Assembly (NCBI RefSeq): GCF_014200605.1 | Contig: NZ_JACHCE010000007.1 | Coordinates: forward strand, 1-64,000 | DNA length: 64,000 nt | Direction: 5' to 3' | Origin: Pedobacter cryoconitis | GTDB taxonomy: Bacteria; Bacteroidota; Bacteroidia; Sphingobacteriales; Sphingobacteriaceae | Part shown: one piece after another, positions 43,183-52,771 of the stretch | How the letters are laid out: each line of letters starts with the position of its first letter | How positions within the stretch are numbered: position 1 is the first letter of the stretch | Translations under genes and position numbers: made by a program | The notes under the pieces: generated by a model | Seen by the model: only the letters and a program-made list of their open reading frames with translations | Database searches by the model: none | Told to the model about the DNA's origin: nothing

Positions 43183-43548
43183 TCAGCTGGCCAGCTGGAA
43201 ATATACTTTATCAATCAGCTCACCTATATTAAATGGTTTTGGCAGGAAATCATCCGGGCCAAATTCTGTGCCTACCATCGTTTCTGTGTGCATTTGCCCT
43301 GAAATAAGAATAATAGGAGTATTTTGTAAGAGACGATCTTCTTTAATGGATCTGCAAATTTGTCTGCCATCAAAGCCGTCCAGTTCTACATCCATTAAAA
43401 TCAGGTCAGGTTTTTCTCTTTGGATCTGCAGCAGTGCATTCTTTCCTGTCGAAAATGTCAGCAGATCCCAGTCTGCAAAATCGAGTAAAGACTCCAGAGC
43501 GGTTAGCACCTCCTGATCATCGTCAAATATTAAAATTTTCTTGTTCAT
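43183..43548 (-). CDS. single-domain response regulator (CheY-like receiver)
   Basis: 121 residues, one receiver domain: acidic pair in ILIFDDDQEV, phosphoacceptor in LILMDVELDGFDG, Ser in IILISGQ and Lys in FLPKPFNIGE. There is no output domain. The nearest kinase (40627-41880) already has a partner, so the cognate kinase is elsewhere or this acts as a phosphate sink or in a phosphorelay. Convergent with the aminotransferase with 6 bp between stops. Confidence 0.85.
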   Translation of the reverse strand: MNKKILIFDDDQEVLTALESLLDFADWDLLTFSTGKNALLQIQREKPDLILMDVELDGFDGRQICRSIKEDRLLQNTPIILISGQMHTETMVGTEFGPDDFLPKPFNIGELIDKVYFQLAS

Positions 43549-43837
43549 TGGTTGTGAGTTTCGTTAATTGAAAATTAAGCCTCCAATTTTGTGCCAGTAT
43601 TTCAAGGTTTTTACGCTAAAGATTAAATAATCAATTTGCTGATACTGAATAAGTAGTATTTATTTTTTTAAGAGTTTATAAAACGTTTTCGCACAGGGTA
43701 AAATTGAATCTTTGGTTACATTTGGGGAATATGCTTTACATCATCTCAAAGACAGCGCATTGCTAAATTAATTAATACCATAACAAAACTGGCTGCTATC
43801 TGTTATTTCAGCTTAGAGGATATATTTTTAAAATCAT

Positions 43838-45298
43838 ATGCAGGAAATTAGCTGGATACTTTTATTGGAGATCGCTTATACGCTGGTTGTTATAGCGACT
43901 TGTCTGCGCATTATTTATGATACGAATTCAACCAGTAAAACGCTTGCCTATTTAATGCTGACAGTCTTTTTTCCAATATTGGGAATTATTATTTATTTCT
44001 GTGTTGGCACCAATTACCGGAAACGGAAATTATACAGTAAAAAAATAGTCAATAATGAACTGATGCAGCGCCATATCAAAAAACAGATTTTCAGGGAGTC
44101 TGAAAAAACATGGAATACAGTGCCTGCTGAACTCCTTAAATATCAAAAACTAGTAAAGTTACTGCTTAATGATGGCATGAGTAATCTTAGTGGAAACAAT
44201 AAGATTGAAATCCTTAAAAATGGAGAGGAGAAATTTCCTGCTGTCCTGGAAGCAATAAGACAGGCAAAACATCATATCCATATCGAATATTATATCTATG
44301 AGGATGACGAAATAGGCAATCAGATTAAAGCTGTTTTGATGGAAAAGGCCCGGGCGGGCGTACAGGTCCGTTTAATCTATGATGATTTTGGCAGCAGAAG
44401 TATCCGGAAAAAAGTGGTTCCTGAGTTAATCAGTGCTGGGGTACAGGCTTATCCGTTCTATAAAATCCTTTTTATTGCACTGGCTAACAGGATTAATTAT
44501 AGAAATCACCGTAAAATCATTGTAATTGATGGATGTATTGCATTTACTGGTGGTATTAATGTAAGTGACAGATACATCAATAGTTCAAAACGTCCGGGCC
44601 AGCTTTACTGGCGTGATACACATGTCAAAATAACAGGGCCTGGAATTTTTTACCTCCAATACTTATTTATATGTGACTGGAATTTTTGTGCTGATGAAGA
44701 GCTTATTCCGCAGCGTGACTTCTTTCTGGCGGATCAAAAGCAGCAGGGGAATGCGGTGATGCAAATTGCTGCCAGTGGTCCGGATTCTGATAATCCAACC
44801 ATCTTATTTTCTTTAATTCAGGCTATAGGAATGGCAGAAAAAGAGATACTGATTACTACACCCTATTTTATTCCCGGAGAGACTTTACTGGATGCGCTTG
44901 TGGTTGCAGCATTGAGTGGTATCAAAGTTGTGCTTTTATTGCCTGGGAAATCAGATTCCAGAATGGTTTCTGCAGCAGGAAAATCATATTATGGTGATTT
45001 AATGAGTGCAGGAGTCGAGATTTACGAATATCAGAAAGGATTTATTCATGCGAAAACTATGGTTTCAGATGAGCAATTATCTGTAATTGGTACAGCAAAT
45101 ATGGATAATAGAAGTTTCGAGCTGAACTTTGAGGTAAACAGCGTAATTTATGATAGTCATACTGCTCAGCAGATGACAAAGACTTTCTATCAGGACCTGG
45201 AAGATGCCCAGAAGATTGATCCTAAAGAATGGGAAAAAAGACCGCTTTACAAACAGTTTCCTGAAAAGTTAAGCCGGCTGTTCTCGCCTTTATTATAA
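43838..45298 (+). CDS. cls: cardiolipin synthase
   Basis: 486 residues. Two N-terminal membrane helices (ILLLEIAYTLVVIATCLRI; MLTVFFPILGIIIYFCVG) form the PLDc_N region. Two phospholipase D motifs follow: NHRKIIVIDG at about 224-233 with the catalytic His, and IHAKTMVSDE at about 403-412, each in a GG-I/GTAN-type context (FTGGINVSDRY; IGTANMDNRSF). It condenses two phosphatidylglycerols to cardiolipin and glycerol at the inner membrane. Single gene. With mprF 10 kb upstream it points to anionic-lipid remodelling in this part of the chromosome. Confidence 0.9.
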   Translation: MQEISWILLLEIAYTLVVIATCLRIIYDTNSTSKTLAYLMLTVFFPILGIIIYFCVGTNYRKRKLYSKKIVNNELMQRHIKKQIFRESEKTWNTVPAELLKYQKLVKLLLNDGMSNLSGNNKIEILKNGEEKFPAVLEAIRQAKHHIHIEYYIYEDDEIGNQIKAVLMEKARAGVQVRLIYDDFGSRSIRKKVVPELISAGVQAYPFYKILFIALANRINYRNHRKIIVIDGCIAFTGGINVSDRYINSSKRPGQLYWRDTHVKITGPGIFYLQYLFICDWNFCADEELIPQRDFFLADQKQQGNAVMQIAASGPDSDNPTILFSLIQAIGMAEKEILITTPYFIPGETLLDALVVAALSGIKVVLLLPGKSDSRMVSAAGKSYYGDLMSAGVEIYEYQKGFIHAKTMVSDEQLSVIGTANMDNRSFELNFEVNSVIYDSHTAQQMTKTFYQDLEDAQKIDPKEWEKRPLYKQFPEKLSRLFSPLL

Positions 45299-45313
45299 TT
45301 TGAATACTGTTTC

Positions 45314-45478
45314 TTAGCGTGCGAATTTAGTTTTTATATATTTTTCTACTTCGTCAGCTACAGTACTGTCTGACTCTATGACTGCGCGTTTTAATAGTTC
45401 TGGTTTAACACCAAATCTTTTAGACCAGTATTCAACCTCGTAGTACTCTTGTAAGTCGATTAACTTGTTCTCTGGCAT
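45314..45478 (-). CDS. DUF3606 small protein
   Basis: 54 residues from ATG 45478; the longer frame to 45601 has no conserved extension. It matches the DUF3606 pattern (YYEVEYWSKRFGVKPELLKRAV then a final helix VEKYIKTKFAR), in which W-x-x-x-x-G-V-x-x-x-x-L-x-x-A-V is fixed. The small helical fold is found across Bacteroidetes and proteobacteria with unknown function; a nucleic-acid-binding role has been suggested from its helix-turn-helix-like shape but is not proven. A minus-strand -7-like element TATTTTTG lies at 45624-45631. Confidence 0.8.
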   Translation of the reverse strand: MPENKLIDLQEYYEVEYWSKRFGVKPELLKRAVIESDSTVADEVEKYIKTKFAR

Positions 45479-45737
45479 GTTTGTCTCATTTTGATCGTAA
45501 TAGGTATGTCTGAGCATATAATTATGGTTAAATAGTTTTAGTAGCGAATGTATATCAATACCTATGCCTAATTTAATTCTTTTATTCCTTATTTTGTACA
45601 ATTAATGTTATCTTCTTATTAAACAAAAATAAGAATTCCAGTATTCGTTACCTCTGGCTTAACATTGTATTAATATTAGAAGGCTTCCTTTGTTGTGGCC
45701 GGATATTCAAACAGACGGCTGTTTAATTGCTCAACTC

Positions 45738-47330
45738 ATGCCCGTCAACTGTAAATTCTATCTTAAAGCCGCTTTCCTGTTTTTAATATATTTAGCTCAC
45801 CCTGAAAAAACTGAGGCAAGAGAAACTCCCGGACAAGAGCTGAAACGTACGTTAGAATTAAGTAACCGTTTTCCTGATTCTGCATTTGTATTGCTCAAGA
45901 AATTGCATCATAAAGCATTGGCTAACAACGACAAGAGAACGATAGGGGTGTGTTTGCAGCAGATGGGGAAAATTTGTTACGCACAGGGGCATTATGCCCA
46001 ATCTCTGGATTATCACCAACAGGCAGATAAATTGTTCAGGCAGCTGGATGAAAAGAATTTACTGGCAGACAATTTTAATGATATGGGAGTTGTCTATTAT
46101 CAGAACTTCAATAAGAAATCTTCCAGAAAACAATATGATGAAGCTTTAAAATTGTATAAAAGTACCAATAATATGATAGGACTTGGAGAAACTTATGGTC
46201 ATATTGGTCATTTATATGAAAAACAACAGCGTTATGATAGTGCTTTTTATTATCAGCGGCATGCTTTGAGTGAATATCAAAAGGCAGGATATAAACAGGG
46301 GGTGGCGAAAATCTATGAAAACCTGGGCAGTATTCATGAAGATCTTGTACGTTATGATTCTGCGAGGTTTTATTTTAATGAATCACTGCTTTTATATAAG
46401 GCCGTAAATAATGAAGTTTCCAGTATTGAAGTGGTTAATAATCTGGGCGATATCCTTCGGAAAACAGGGAATTATAAGGAAGGATTAAAAATGACCAGAA
46501 AAGCACTTAGTTTATCTATAGCTACAAAAAATGAGTATCAGCAAGCCTCAGCTTATAGAGATATTGCTAAGTCATATAATTTGATGGGTCAGAATGACAG
46601 TGCTTACCATTATATGGAATTAAGCCGTAAACATTTACTTCACCTGTATTCTGATGAAAATAATAAACAAATGTCTTTTTTACAGATCGTATATAATATT
46701 GATAAGAAAAATGATGAGATCGCTGCGCTTGAAAACAGTCGTAAGTTAAACCTGATTATCAGTATTGCTGTTGTTGTGGTTATTCTGCTCTTAGTTGTCA
46801 TGGGGCTGCTGACCATTTCCAGACAACGTTTAAAATTAAGAGAGAATATAGCTATTGCTGAAAAGAATGAGCAGCTCAGCCGGGCACAGCAAGAACAACT
46901 GGAACATAAAAGCCGGGAGTTAACCACCCATACTTTACAGGTCATTCAACATAACAACTTTCTGGACAGTATGCGCAATAAGCTGGAGGAGATGATTAAA
47001 GAAGATAAGCGGGATCAGAAAAAGCAATTGTTACAAGTGGTGAGACAGATTAATCAGAACATCAACCACGATCAGCAGTGGAAAGACTTTACGCAGGTTT
47101 TTGAACAGCTGCATCAGTCTTTTTTTGATAGCTTAAAAGCGCATTGTGAAGACCTTACCGTAAATGATATTCGTCTGATTGCATTGCTTAAAATGAATAT
47201 GAGCTCTAAGGATATGGCAGTCATCTTTGGTATCTCTCAGGATAGTCTGCGGGTAGCCAGATACAGACTGCGGAAGAAACTAAATATTAGCCAGGGTGAT
47301 AATCTGAGCAATTTCATTCAGACGATCTGA
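45738..47330 (+). CDS. TPR-membrane-HTH regulator (Bacteroidetes type)
   Basis: 530 residues from ATG 45738 (TTG 45690 is the longer option). A signal-like leader is followed by about six TPR units (residues 60-300; GICLQQMGKICYAQGHY, GLGETYGHIGHLYEKQQRY, KIYENLGSIHEDLVRY, EVVNNLGDILRKTGNY), one membrane helix (LIISIAVVVVILLLVVMGL), a coiled coil with EKNEQLSRAQQEQLEHK, and a C-terminal LuxR-like HTH (DIRLIALLKMNMSSKDMAVIFG then DSLRVARYRLRKKL). Such one-component proteins sense with periplasmic TPRs and bind DNA through the HTH. It lies directly upstream of the phytase/TonB operon and is its prime candidate regulator, from position. Confidence 0.8.
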   Translation: MPVNCKFYLKAAFLFLIYLAHPEKTEARETPGQELKRTLELSNRFPDSAFVLLKKLHHKALANNDKRTIGVCLQQMGKICYAQGHYAQSLDYHQQADKLFRQLDEKNLLADNFNDMGVVYYQNFNKKSSRKQYDEALKLYKSTNNMIGLGETYGHIGHLYEKQQRYDSAFYYQRHALSEYQKAGYKQGVAKIYENLGSIHEDLVRYDSARFYFNESLLLYKAVNNEVSSIEVVNNLGDILRKTGNYKEGLKMTRKALSLSIATKNEYQQASAYRDIAKSYNLMGQNDSAYHYMELSRKHLLHLYSDENNKQMSFLQIVYNIDKKNDEIAALENSRKLNLIISIAVVVVILLLVVMGLLTISRQRLKLRENIAIAEKNEQLSRAQQEQLEHKSRELTTHTLQVIQHNNFLDSMRNKLEEMIKEDKRDQKKQLLQVVRQINQNINHDQQWKDFTQVFEQLHQSFFDSLKAHCEDLTVNDIRLIALLKMNMSSKDMAVIFGISQDSLRVARYRLRKKLNISQGDNLSNFIQTI

Positions 47331-47335
47331 TTGAT

Positions 47336-47396
47336 CAAAACCGCCATTAACAATTTCTTAATGTTACGCTAACTGAATGATAACGGCGGTTTTTGT
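47336..47396 (+). terminator. hairpin with T-run after the TPR-HTH gene
   Basis: AAAACCGCC (47337-47345) pairs with GGCGGTTTT (47385-47393), followed by TG and a short T-rich tail. A smaller inner hairpin (CATTAA, TTAATG) fills the loop. It starts 6 bp after the stop codon and separates the regulator from the TonB operon. Confidence 0.6.
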
Positions 47397-47433
47397 TCTA
47401 TTTATATTGTTGATTATCAGTTATTTAATTTAT

Positions 47434-47497
47434 CCGTGTATACGTTGTATGCGCTTTGTATACAGTCCGGTTAACGGTGTTTACATTTTGTACACGG
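47434..47497. promoter_or_regulatory. phased GTATAC-like repeat array upstream of the phytase operon
   Basis: Five related hexamers lie at 47438 (GTATAC), 47447 (GTATGC), 47458 (GTATAC), 47479 (GTTTAC) and 47490 (GTACAC). Start-to-start distances are 9, 11, 21 and 11 bp, so most lie on one face of the helix. The ends CCGTGTA (47434-47440) and TACACGG (47491-47497) are exact inverted repeats. It sits 85-150 bp before the TonB receptor start, as an activator binding array would. No regulator can be named from sequence. Confidence 0.45.
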
Positions 47498-47581
47498 TAG
47501 TTTCTGGTCAATGAGAAAATGTTACCACACTTTTGAGCCAGCGAAAAAAAAACACACGCTCACAAACAAACAATTTGAACA

Positions 47582-50341
47582 ATGAAATTAATTTTACAAA
47601 CGATTCTCTGCTTATTCTTAAGCATTGCGGTGGCAAAAGCCGGTAACATTAAAGGACACGTGTATGATACCCGGACCGGAGAAGCCCTGATCGGTGCTTC
47701 GGTAAAACTGGAAAACACAGCACAAACTACCATGACAGGTTTGGATGGTTCCTTCGAGTTTAAACATGTTAAAGCCGGTACTTTTACTATTAAAGTTTCT
47801 TATATCACTTATAAGACCTTTACTAAACAGATTATTGTAGAAAAGGAGAATAACCCTTCGCTTAATGTATATCTGAGTGAAGATAATAGTAATGACCTGA
47901 GTGAAATTGTCATTGCGGCTAAACAGGAAGGTTCAACAGAACGTACAGCCAGAAAGATTGAACAGAAATCTATGCAGGTGATGAATGTGGTATCTGGAAG
48001 GGCTATGGAGATTTCACCTGATTTAACGGTTGCTAATGCAATTCAAAGGGTTTCGGGAGTGACTATTGAAAGAAGCAGCAATGGAGACGGACAGTATGCT
48101 ATATTAAGAGGGATGGATAAAAGGTATAATTATACTTTGGTGAATGGGATTAAAATACCAAGTCCTGATAACAAGTTCAGATATGTACCACTGGATATCT
48201 TCCCTTCAGAATTACTGGAGCGTTTAGAGGTTTACAAATCGCTTACACCTAATATGGAAGGCGATGCTGTTGGTGGTGTAGTTAATATGGTTATGAAAGA
48301 TGCTCCATCTAAATTACAGATCAATGCAAATTTGGCAACGGGTTATAGTCAAATGCTTTTTGACCGTAAATTCCTTGCTTTTGATGCGGGTTCCATTAAT
48401 TCTAAATCTCCTTATGAGATTAATGGAAGAAACTATGAGGCTAAATCAGCAGATTTCTCTAAAGGAACAATAGACTATAAAGCCAAACAGGCAGATCCTA
48501 ATTTAGTAGGTGGTATTTCTATTGGTCAGCGTTTTCTGAATAACAAACTGGGTGTATTAATTGCAGGTAGTTATCAGAATACTTATCGCGGAACGAATAG
48601 TACTTTTTTCAATTCTGCGGTTGTGGATTTAGATAAATATTCAAGGATTACGTCAATGGCTGACAGACAGTTCAGCGAACAACAAAAACGATATGGTTTA
48701 CATGGAAAGATTGACTATACTTTTAATGACAGAAACAAATTGTCACTGGTTAATTCTTATGTAAACCTTACCAGTATACAAACACGTGATCAGATTACTA
48801 CAAATTTTGCAACTGCAGAATACAATGGAGCGGCAGGAAATGCAGAAATCTCTTATGCAACCCGTTCGAGATTTACAGAACAGCAGATTTATAACAGCAC
48901 TTTACATGGTGAACATACGCTGATCCCGAAAAAGCTAAAAATACAATGGTCTGCAGTTTATTCTACAGCCAAAAACGATGTTCCTGATGAAACAACAATC
49001 ACTTTAAACGGAACCCGTAATAATTTTATTGAAAACCGTACTACGGCTAAAGAAACTACCCATAGATGGTCAAGAAATACGGACGAGGATAAGGCTGGTT
49101 ATCTGGATATTACTTATACAGCTGATATTGCAGGTACGAAAGTTGATTTTACAGGTGGTGGTTTGTACAGGGATAAACAGAGAAGCAGTTTCTATAATAA
49201 TTATGTACTAAATCCATTAAACAGGACTGGATTATATGGTAAAGATTTTATGAGTTATCCCGATATAATCTGGGAAGTTCAAAATCCAAAAGGCGCAGTA
49301 GCTAACCCGTTGACTTATGACGCTTCTGAAAAAACTACCGCCGGATATGGAATGTTCAATTTCAGGATCGCTAAACTGGAAGTAATCGGTGGGGCAAGAG
49401 TAGAGCATACAAACCAGGGATATAATCTTTTATTTCCTATGGGAGAATTAAGACCTTTTGGAAAGCAGGTATATACTGATTTCCTTCCAAGTTTAAACTT
49501 AAAGTATGGCTTGAGTAAAAACGAAAATCTGAGAGCAACTTATTTCCGTTCCCTGAACCGTCCTGGTTTTTATGAAATTGTTCCTTCAAAAACTGTGAAT
49601 GAAGAATATCAGGAACGCGGTAATCCAGATTTGAAACGGGCTATTGCAGACAATTTTGATTTACGTTACGAGTTTTTCCCGAACAGTACTGATCAGTTAC
49701 TGGTAGGCGCATTCTATAAAAAAATTAAAGACCCTATTGAATATACAATACAAGCAGATCCGGTAAGAGGACAGGATCAATTTTATACACCAGGTAATTT
49801 TGGAACCGCTAAAAATTATGGTTTAGAAGTAGATTATATCAAATTCTTCAATAAGATAGGGATTAAAGCTAATTATACTTACACACATTCCAGAATCACA
49901 ACAGATAAAAGTACCAGGATCAGAGAGAACAATGATCTTAAGTTAATTAATGTCTTACAAACCAGGCCTTTGTTTGGTCAGTCAGCACATACAGGGAATT
50001 TATCATTAATCTACAAAGACAGCAAACATGGATGGGATGCACAATTGGCAGGATCTTATACTGGTGAGCGTATCAACACAATTTCGCAGTTTGTGGATAA
50101 TGATTTATGGCAAAAGGGTTTTGTACAAATGGACGCTTCTGTAGAAAAGAAGTTTAAAAATAATATTGGTGTTTTTATTAAGGCCGGAAATTTATTGAAT
50201 ACTCCTAATCAGTTGTTTATTAAAGGTACGAACGACGAGAATAAAGGTTTGCCAAAACAAAAGGAAGGTAGCAATGAAACACTTATCCGTAAAGATTTTT
50301 ATGAACAAACTTACCTGATAGGATTACGCTACAAACTATAA
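47582..50341 (+). CDS. TonB-dependent receptor of the phytase/phosphate operon
   Basis: 919 residues. Signal peptide LCLFLSIAVAKA; carboxypeptidase-like N-terminal domain at about 22-105 (IKGHVYDTRTGEALIGASV); plug with TVANAIQRVSGVTIERSSNG, YNYTLVNGIKIPSPDN and PSELLERLEVYKSLTPNMEGDAVGG; barrel ending YLIGLRYKL. The plug region SLTPNMEGDAVGGVVNMVMK is typical of receptors found next to phosphatases and phytases in Bacteroidetes. There is no SusD. It is the first gene of a five-gene operon with a beta-helix lipoprotein, phytase, phosphatase and a di-heme peroxidase, so import of a phosphate-containing or iron-phytate-type ligand is likely; this is inference. Confidence 0.88.
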   Translation: MKLILQTILCLFLSIAVAKAGNIKGHVYDTRTGEALIGASVKLENTAQTTMTGLDGSFEFKHVKAGTFTIKVSYITYKTFTKQIIVEKENNPSLNVYLSEDNSNDLSEIVIAAKQEGSTERTARKIEQKSMQVMNVVSGRAMEISPDLTVANAIQRVSGVTIERSSNGDGQYAILRGMDKRYNYTLVNGIKIPSPDNKFRYVPLDIFPSELLERLEVYKSLTPNMEGDAVGGVVNMVMKDAPSKLQINANLATGYSQMLFDRKFLAFDAGSINSKSPYEINGRNYEAKSADFSKGTIDYKAKQADPNLVGGISIGQRFLNNKLGVLIAGSYQNTYRGTNSTFFNSAVVDLDKYSRITSMADRQFSEQQKRYGLHGKIDYTFNDRNKLSLVNSYVNLTSIQTRDQITTNFATAEYNGAAGNAEISYATRSRFTEQQIYNSTLHGEHTLIPKKLKIQWSAVYSTAKNDVPDETTITLNGTRNNFIENRTTAKETTHRWSRNTDEDKAGYLDITYTADIAGTKVDFTGGGLYRDKQRSSFYNNYVLNPLNRTGLYGKDFMSYPDIIWEVQNPKGAVANPLTYDASEKTTAGYGMFNFRIAKLEVIGGARVEHTNQGYNLLFPMGELRPFGKQVYTDFLPSLNLKYGLSKNENLRATYFRSLNRPGFYEIVPSKTVNEEYQERGNPDLKRAIADNFDLRYEFFPNSTDQLLVGAFYKKIKDPIEYTIQADPVRGQDQFYTPGNFGTAKNYGLEVDYIKFFNKIGIKANYTYTHSRITTDKSTRIRENNDLKLINVLQTRPLFGQSAHTGNLSLIYKDSKHGWDAQLAGSYTGERINTISQFVDNDLWQKGFVQMDASVEKKFKNNIGVFIKAGNLLNTPNQLFIKGTNDENKGLPKQKEGSNETLIRKDFYEQTYLIGLRYKL

Positions 50342-50387
50342 TTATTTTAATTATCAAAGAATCGTCTGATAAAAAAACAATAAAGAA

Positions 50388-51650
50388 ATGAAACTAAATA
50401 GATTTTTAATAGCTGCAGTCTTAATGACTGCACTTTTTGCCAGCTGTAAGAAAGCGAATTCGGATGTAGATACCACCCCGATTGTTCAAAATGGCAATGG
50501 TATTTCGGGTGAGGTATTTGGGATCTGGACCAAAGGAAGTGTGGTCCGCGTGACAGGAGATATCATTGTTCCGGCAACAAAATCATTGGTTATTGAAGAA
50601 GGTGTGACTGTGATTATGGATACTATTGCAAAACCTGAATTCATTGTTTTAGGGAACTTATATTCCATGGGAACTGCTGCAAGCCCTGTGAAAATCACTA
50701 TAGAAGAAAATTACAGGACTGCTGCCAATAAATTTGGTAAACTCTGGGGAGGGATACTCGCTGCAACAACCTGCACAGAGCTGGTACTGGATAATACGAT
50801 TCTGGAATACGGTGGTGGTACAACTACAGAGGCATCAACTTCTGTGAAAATGGGGTTATATAAAGCTAAAAGTGGAGAAAATACTCCGGCATTATGGTTT
50901 TCGAATGTAAAAGGTAAGCTGGCAGTGACTAACAGTACCTTCAGATATTTCAGAGATGATTGTACTTACATTGAAGGAGGAAAGAGTATTTTCTCCAATA
51001 ATAAATTTTACAGCACTGGTTTAGTAGGTGGTGAAGCTATTAATATTAAATCAGGATGTCTTGCTGATGTGAGTTATAACCTGTTTTATGGAACAAATAC
51101 CAATGCGCTTAAACTTTCGAACGTTGGAGACCGCACACCACAGGCACATATTGTTGCCTATAACAATACCATATTGAATACGGGCTGGAGAAGGCCAACT
51201 GCAAAAGGCGGTTCGGTATGGCTGGAATCTTCAGTGTATGCAGAATTATATAATAACCTGTTTGCTAATGCCCGTTTTGGAATTAAAAGAGATCTTAAAC
51301 TTACGGAAGATAAACGTTCTGTATTTAAGAATTCTTTATATTATGGGTACAACCAGGCTACTGTAGATCAGTTCCAGCCAAAAACTGATATTATTGCCGG
51401 AACTAACGATGTAATCAGTAAAGTGGCAGGAGATAATGACCCTAAATTTGTTAATTATCCGCTTAATACTGCAACAGATAACGCTGTATTAAATGAAAGC
51501 TGGGATTTTCATTTATTACCAGGTTCGGCTGCAATAAATAAAGGTACAACAGCTTTTGTCCGTAATTTTCCAGATGGATTGACTATAAATGGTATTTTAT
51601 ATGCTTCACCCGCACCATCTGTCAATATTGGCGCATTCGGGGTAAAATAA
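50388..51650 (+). CDS. right-handed beta-helix lipoprotein
   Basis: 420 residues with lipoprotein signal LMTALFASCKKAN (Cys about 20). The N-terminal ISGEVFGIWTKGSVVRVTGDIIVP and SLVIEEGVTVIMD then LEYGGG repeats mark the first turns of a parallel beta-helix; later turns have the N-T-x-F/N-N-x-F ladder (VTNSTFRYF, FSNNKFYSTG, VSYNLFYGTN, VAYNNTILN, LYNNLFANARFG). Pectate-lyase-like folds often bind or cut polymers, but no catalytic Asp/Arg cluster of known lyases is clear. In this operon it is probably an outer-leaflet binding protein for the TonB receptor, taking the place of SusD; this is inference. It begins 46 bp after the receptor. Confidence 0.65.
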   Translation: MKLNRFLIAAVLMTALFASCKKANSDVDTTPIVQNGNGISGEVFGIWTKGSVVRVTGDIIVPATKSLVIEEGVTVIMDTIAKPEFIVLGNLYSMGTAASPVKITIEENYRTAANKFGKLWGGILAATTCTELVLDNTILEYGGGTTTEASTSVKMGLYKAKSGENTPALWFSNVKGKLAVTNSTFRYFRDDCTYIEGGKSIFSNNKFYSTGLVGGEAINIKSGCLADVSYNLFYGTNTNALKLSNVGDRTPQAHIVAYNNTILNTGWRRPTAKGGSVWLESSVYAELYNNLFANARFGIKRDLKLTEDKRSVFKNSLYYGYNQATVDQFQPKTDIIAGTNDVISKVAGDNDPKFVNYPLNTATDNAVLNESWDFHLLPGSAAINKGTTAFVRNFPDGLTINGILYASPAPSVNIGAFGVK

Positions 51651-51675
51651 TCAATACACATCATTCTAAATATTT

Positions 51676-52770
51676 ATGTTAAAATACCACTCGAAATATC
51701 TTTTTATAGTATTACCCTTTTTGTTTGCAGGCTGCAGCGAAAAACTGACTCAGGCCAATACGGCCGCTGTTGTTGCTGATTCAACTGTTATTAAGCCTGT
51801 AATCGTTTCTGAAAAAGTACAATTCGATTCTGATGATCCTGCAATCTGGGTTAATCCTGCAGATCCTTCAAAAAGTCTGGTGATTGGTACTGATAAGGCA
51901 TCAGATGGTGCGTTATATGTTTTTGATTTACAAGGTAAAATTCAACGTGATCTGGTTGTTAAAGGGCTTAAAAGGCCAAATAACGTAGATGTTGCTTATG
52001 GTTTAATACTGAATGGGAAAGCGACCGATATCGCTATAACTACAGAACGTTTTACGCATAAACTCAGGATTTTTTCTTTACCTGACATGAAACCTGTTGA
52101 TCAGGGAGGTCTGCCTGTTTTTGAAGGGGAAACAGAGAAAGAATTCAGAGATCTGATGGGTATTTCTATTTATACCAGCAAAACAGGTAAAATGTATGCC
52201 ATTGCCGGACGTAAAACAGGTCCTAAAGATGGTTCTTATTTATGGCAATATTTGCTGTCTGACGATGGAACAGGGCATGTGAAAGCAGAATTAGTAAGGA
52301 AGTTTGGAAATTATAGCGGCAAAAAGGAAATTGAAGCCATTGCAGTAGATAATGAACTGGGTTATATTTATTACTCAGATGAACAATTTGGCGTACGTCA
52401 GTATTATGCTGATCCTGAAAAAGGAAATGAAGAATTGGCTTTATTTGCTACTACTGGTTTTAAGGAAGACCATGAAGGGATTTCTATCTACAAAACTTCA
52501 GCTACTGAAGGATACATCCTGGTTTCAGATCAGGGAGCTAACCGCTTCCAGATTTTTAATAGAGCTGGCACTGCAAAAAATCCTTTTGATCATCAGTTAT
52601 TGAAAATTGTGAATGTAAGTGCTGGTCATAGTGATGGATCTGATGTAGTGAATGTACCGCTAAATGATACTTTCAAACACGGCCTGTTTGTCGTGATGAG
52701 TGATGATAAAACTTTTCACTATTACCGCTGGGAAGATATAGCTGGTAAAGACCTTAAGCTTAAAAAATAA
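51676..52770 (+). CDS. beta-propeller phytase lipoprotein
   Basis: 364 residues. Lipoprotein signal FIVLPFLFAGCSEKL. The mature protein is a six-bladed BPP phytase: DSDDPAIWVNPADPSKSLVIG (Ca-binding and start), GTDKASDGALYVFDL, LKRPNNVDVAYG, RDLMGISIYTSKTGKMYAIAG, KEIEAIAVDNELGYIYYSDEQFG and EDHEGISIYKTSATEGYILVSDQG. These are the conserved calcium and phosphate ligands of Bacillus-type phytases. It removes phosphate from phytate or Ca-phytate at the cell surface and produces inositol trisphosphate. It is followed 1 bp later by a phosphatase gene, which could finish the job. Confidence 0.92.
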   Translation: MLKYHSKYLFIVLPFLFAGCSEKLTQANTAAVVADSTVIKPVIVSEKVQFDSDDPAIWVNPADPSKSLVIGTDKASDGALYVFDLQGKIQRDLVVKGLKRPNNVDVAYGLILNGKATDIAITTERFTHKLRIFSLPDMKPVDQGGLPVFEGETEKEFRDLMGISIYTSKTGKMYAIAGRKTGPKDGSYLWQYLLSDDGTGHVKAELVRKFGNYSGKKEIEAIAVDNELGYIYYSDEQFGVRQYYADPEKGNEELALFATTGFKEDHEGISIYKTSATEGYILVSDQGANRFQIFNRAGTAKNPFDHQLLKIVNVSAGHSDGSDVVNVPLNDTFKHGLFVVMSDDKTFHYYRWEDIAGKDLKLKK

Positions 52771-52771
52771 G

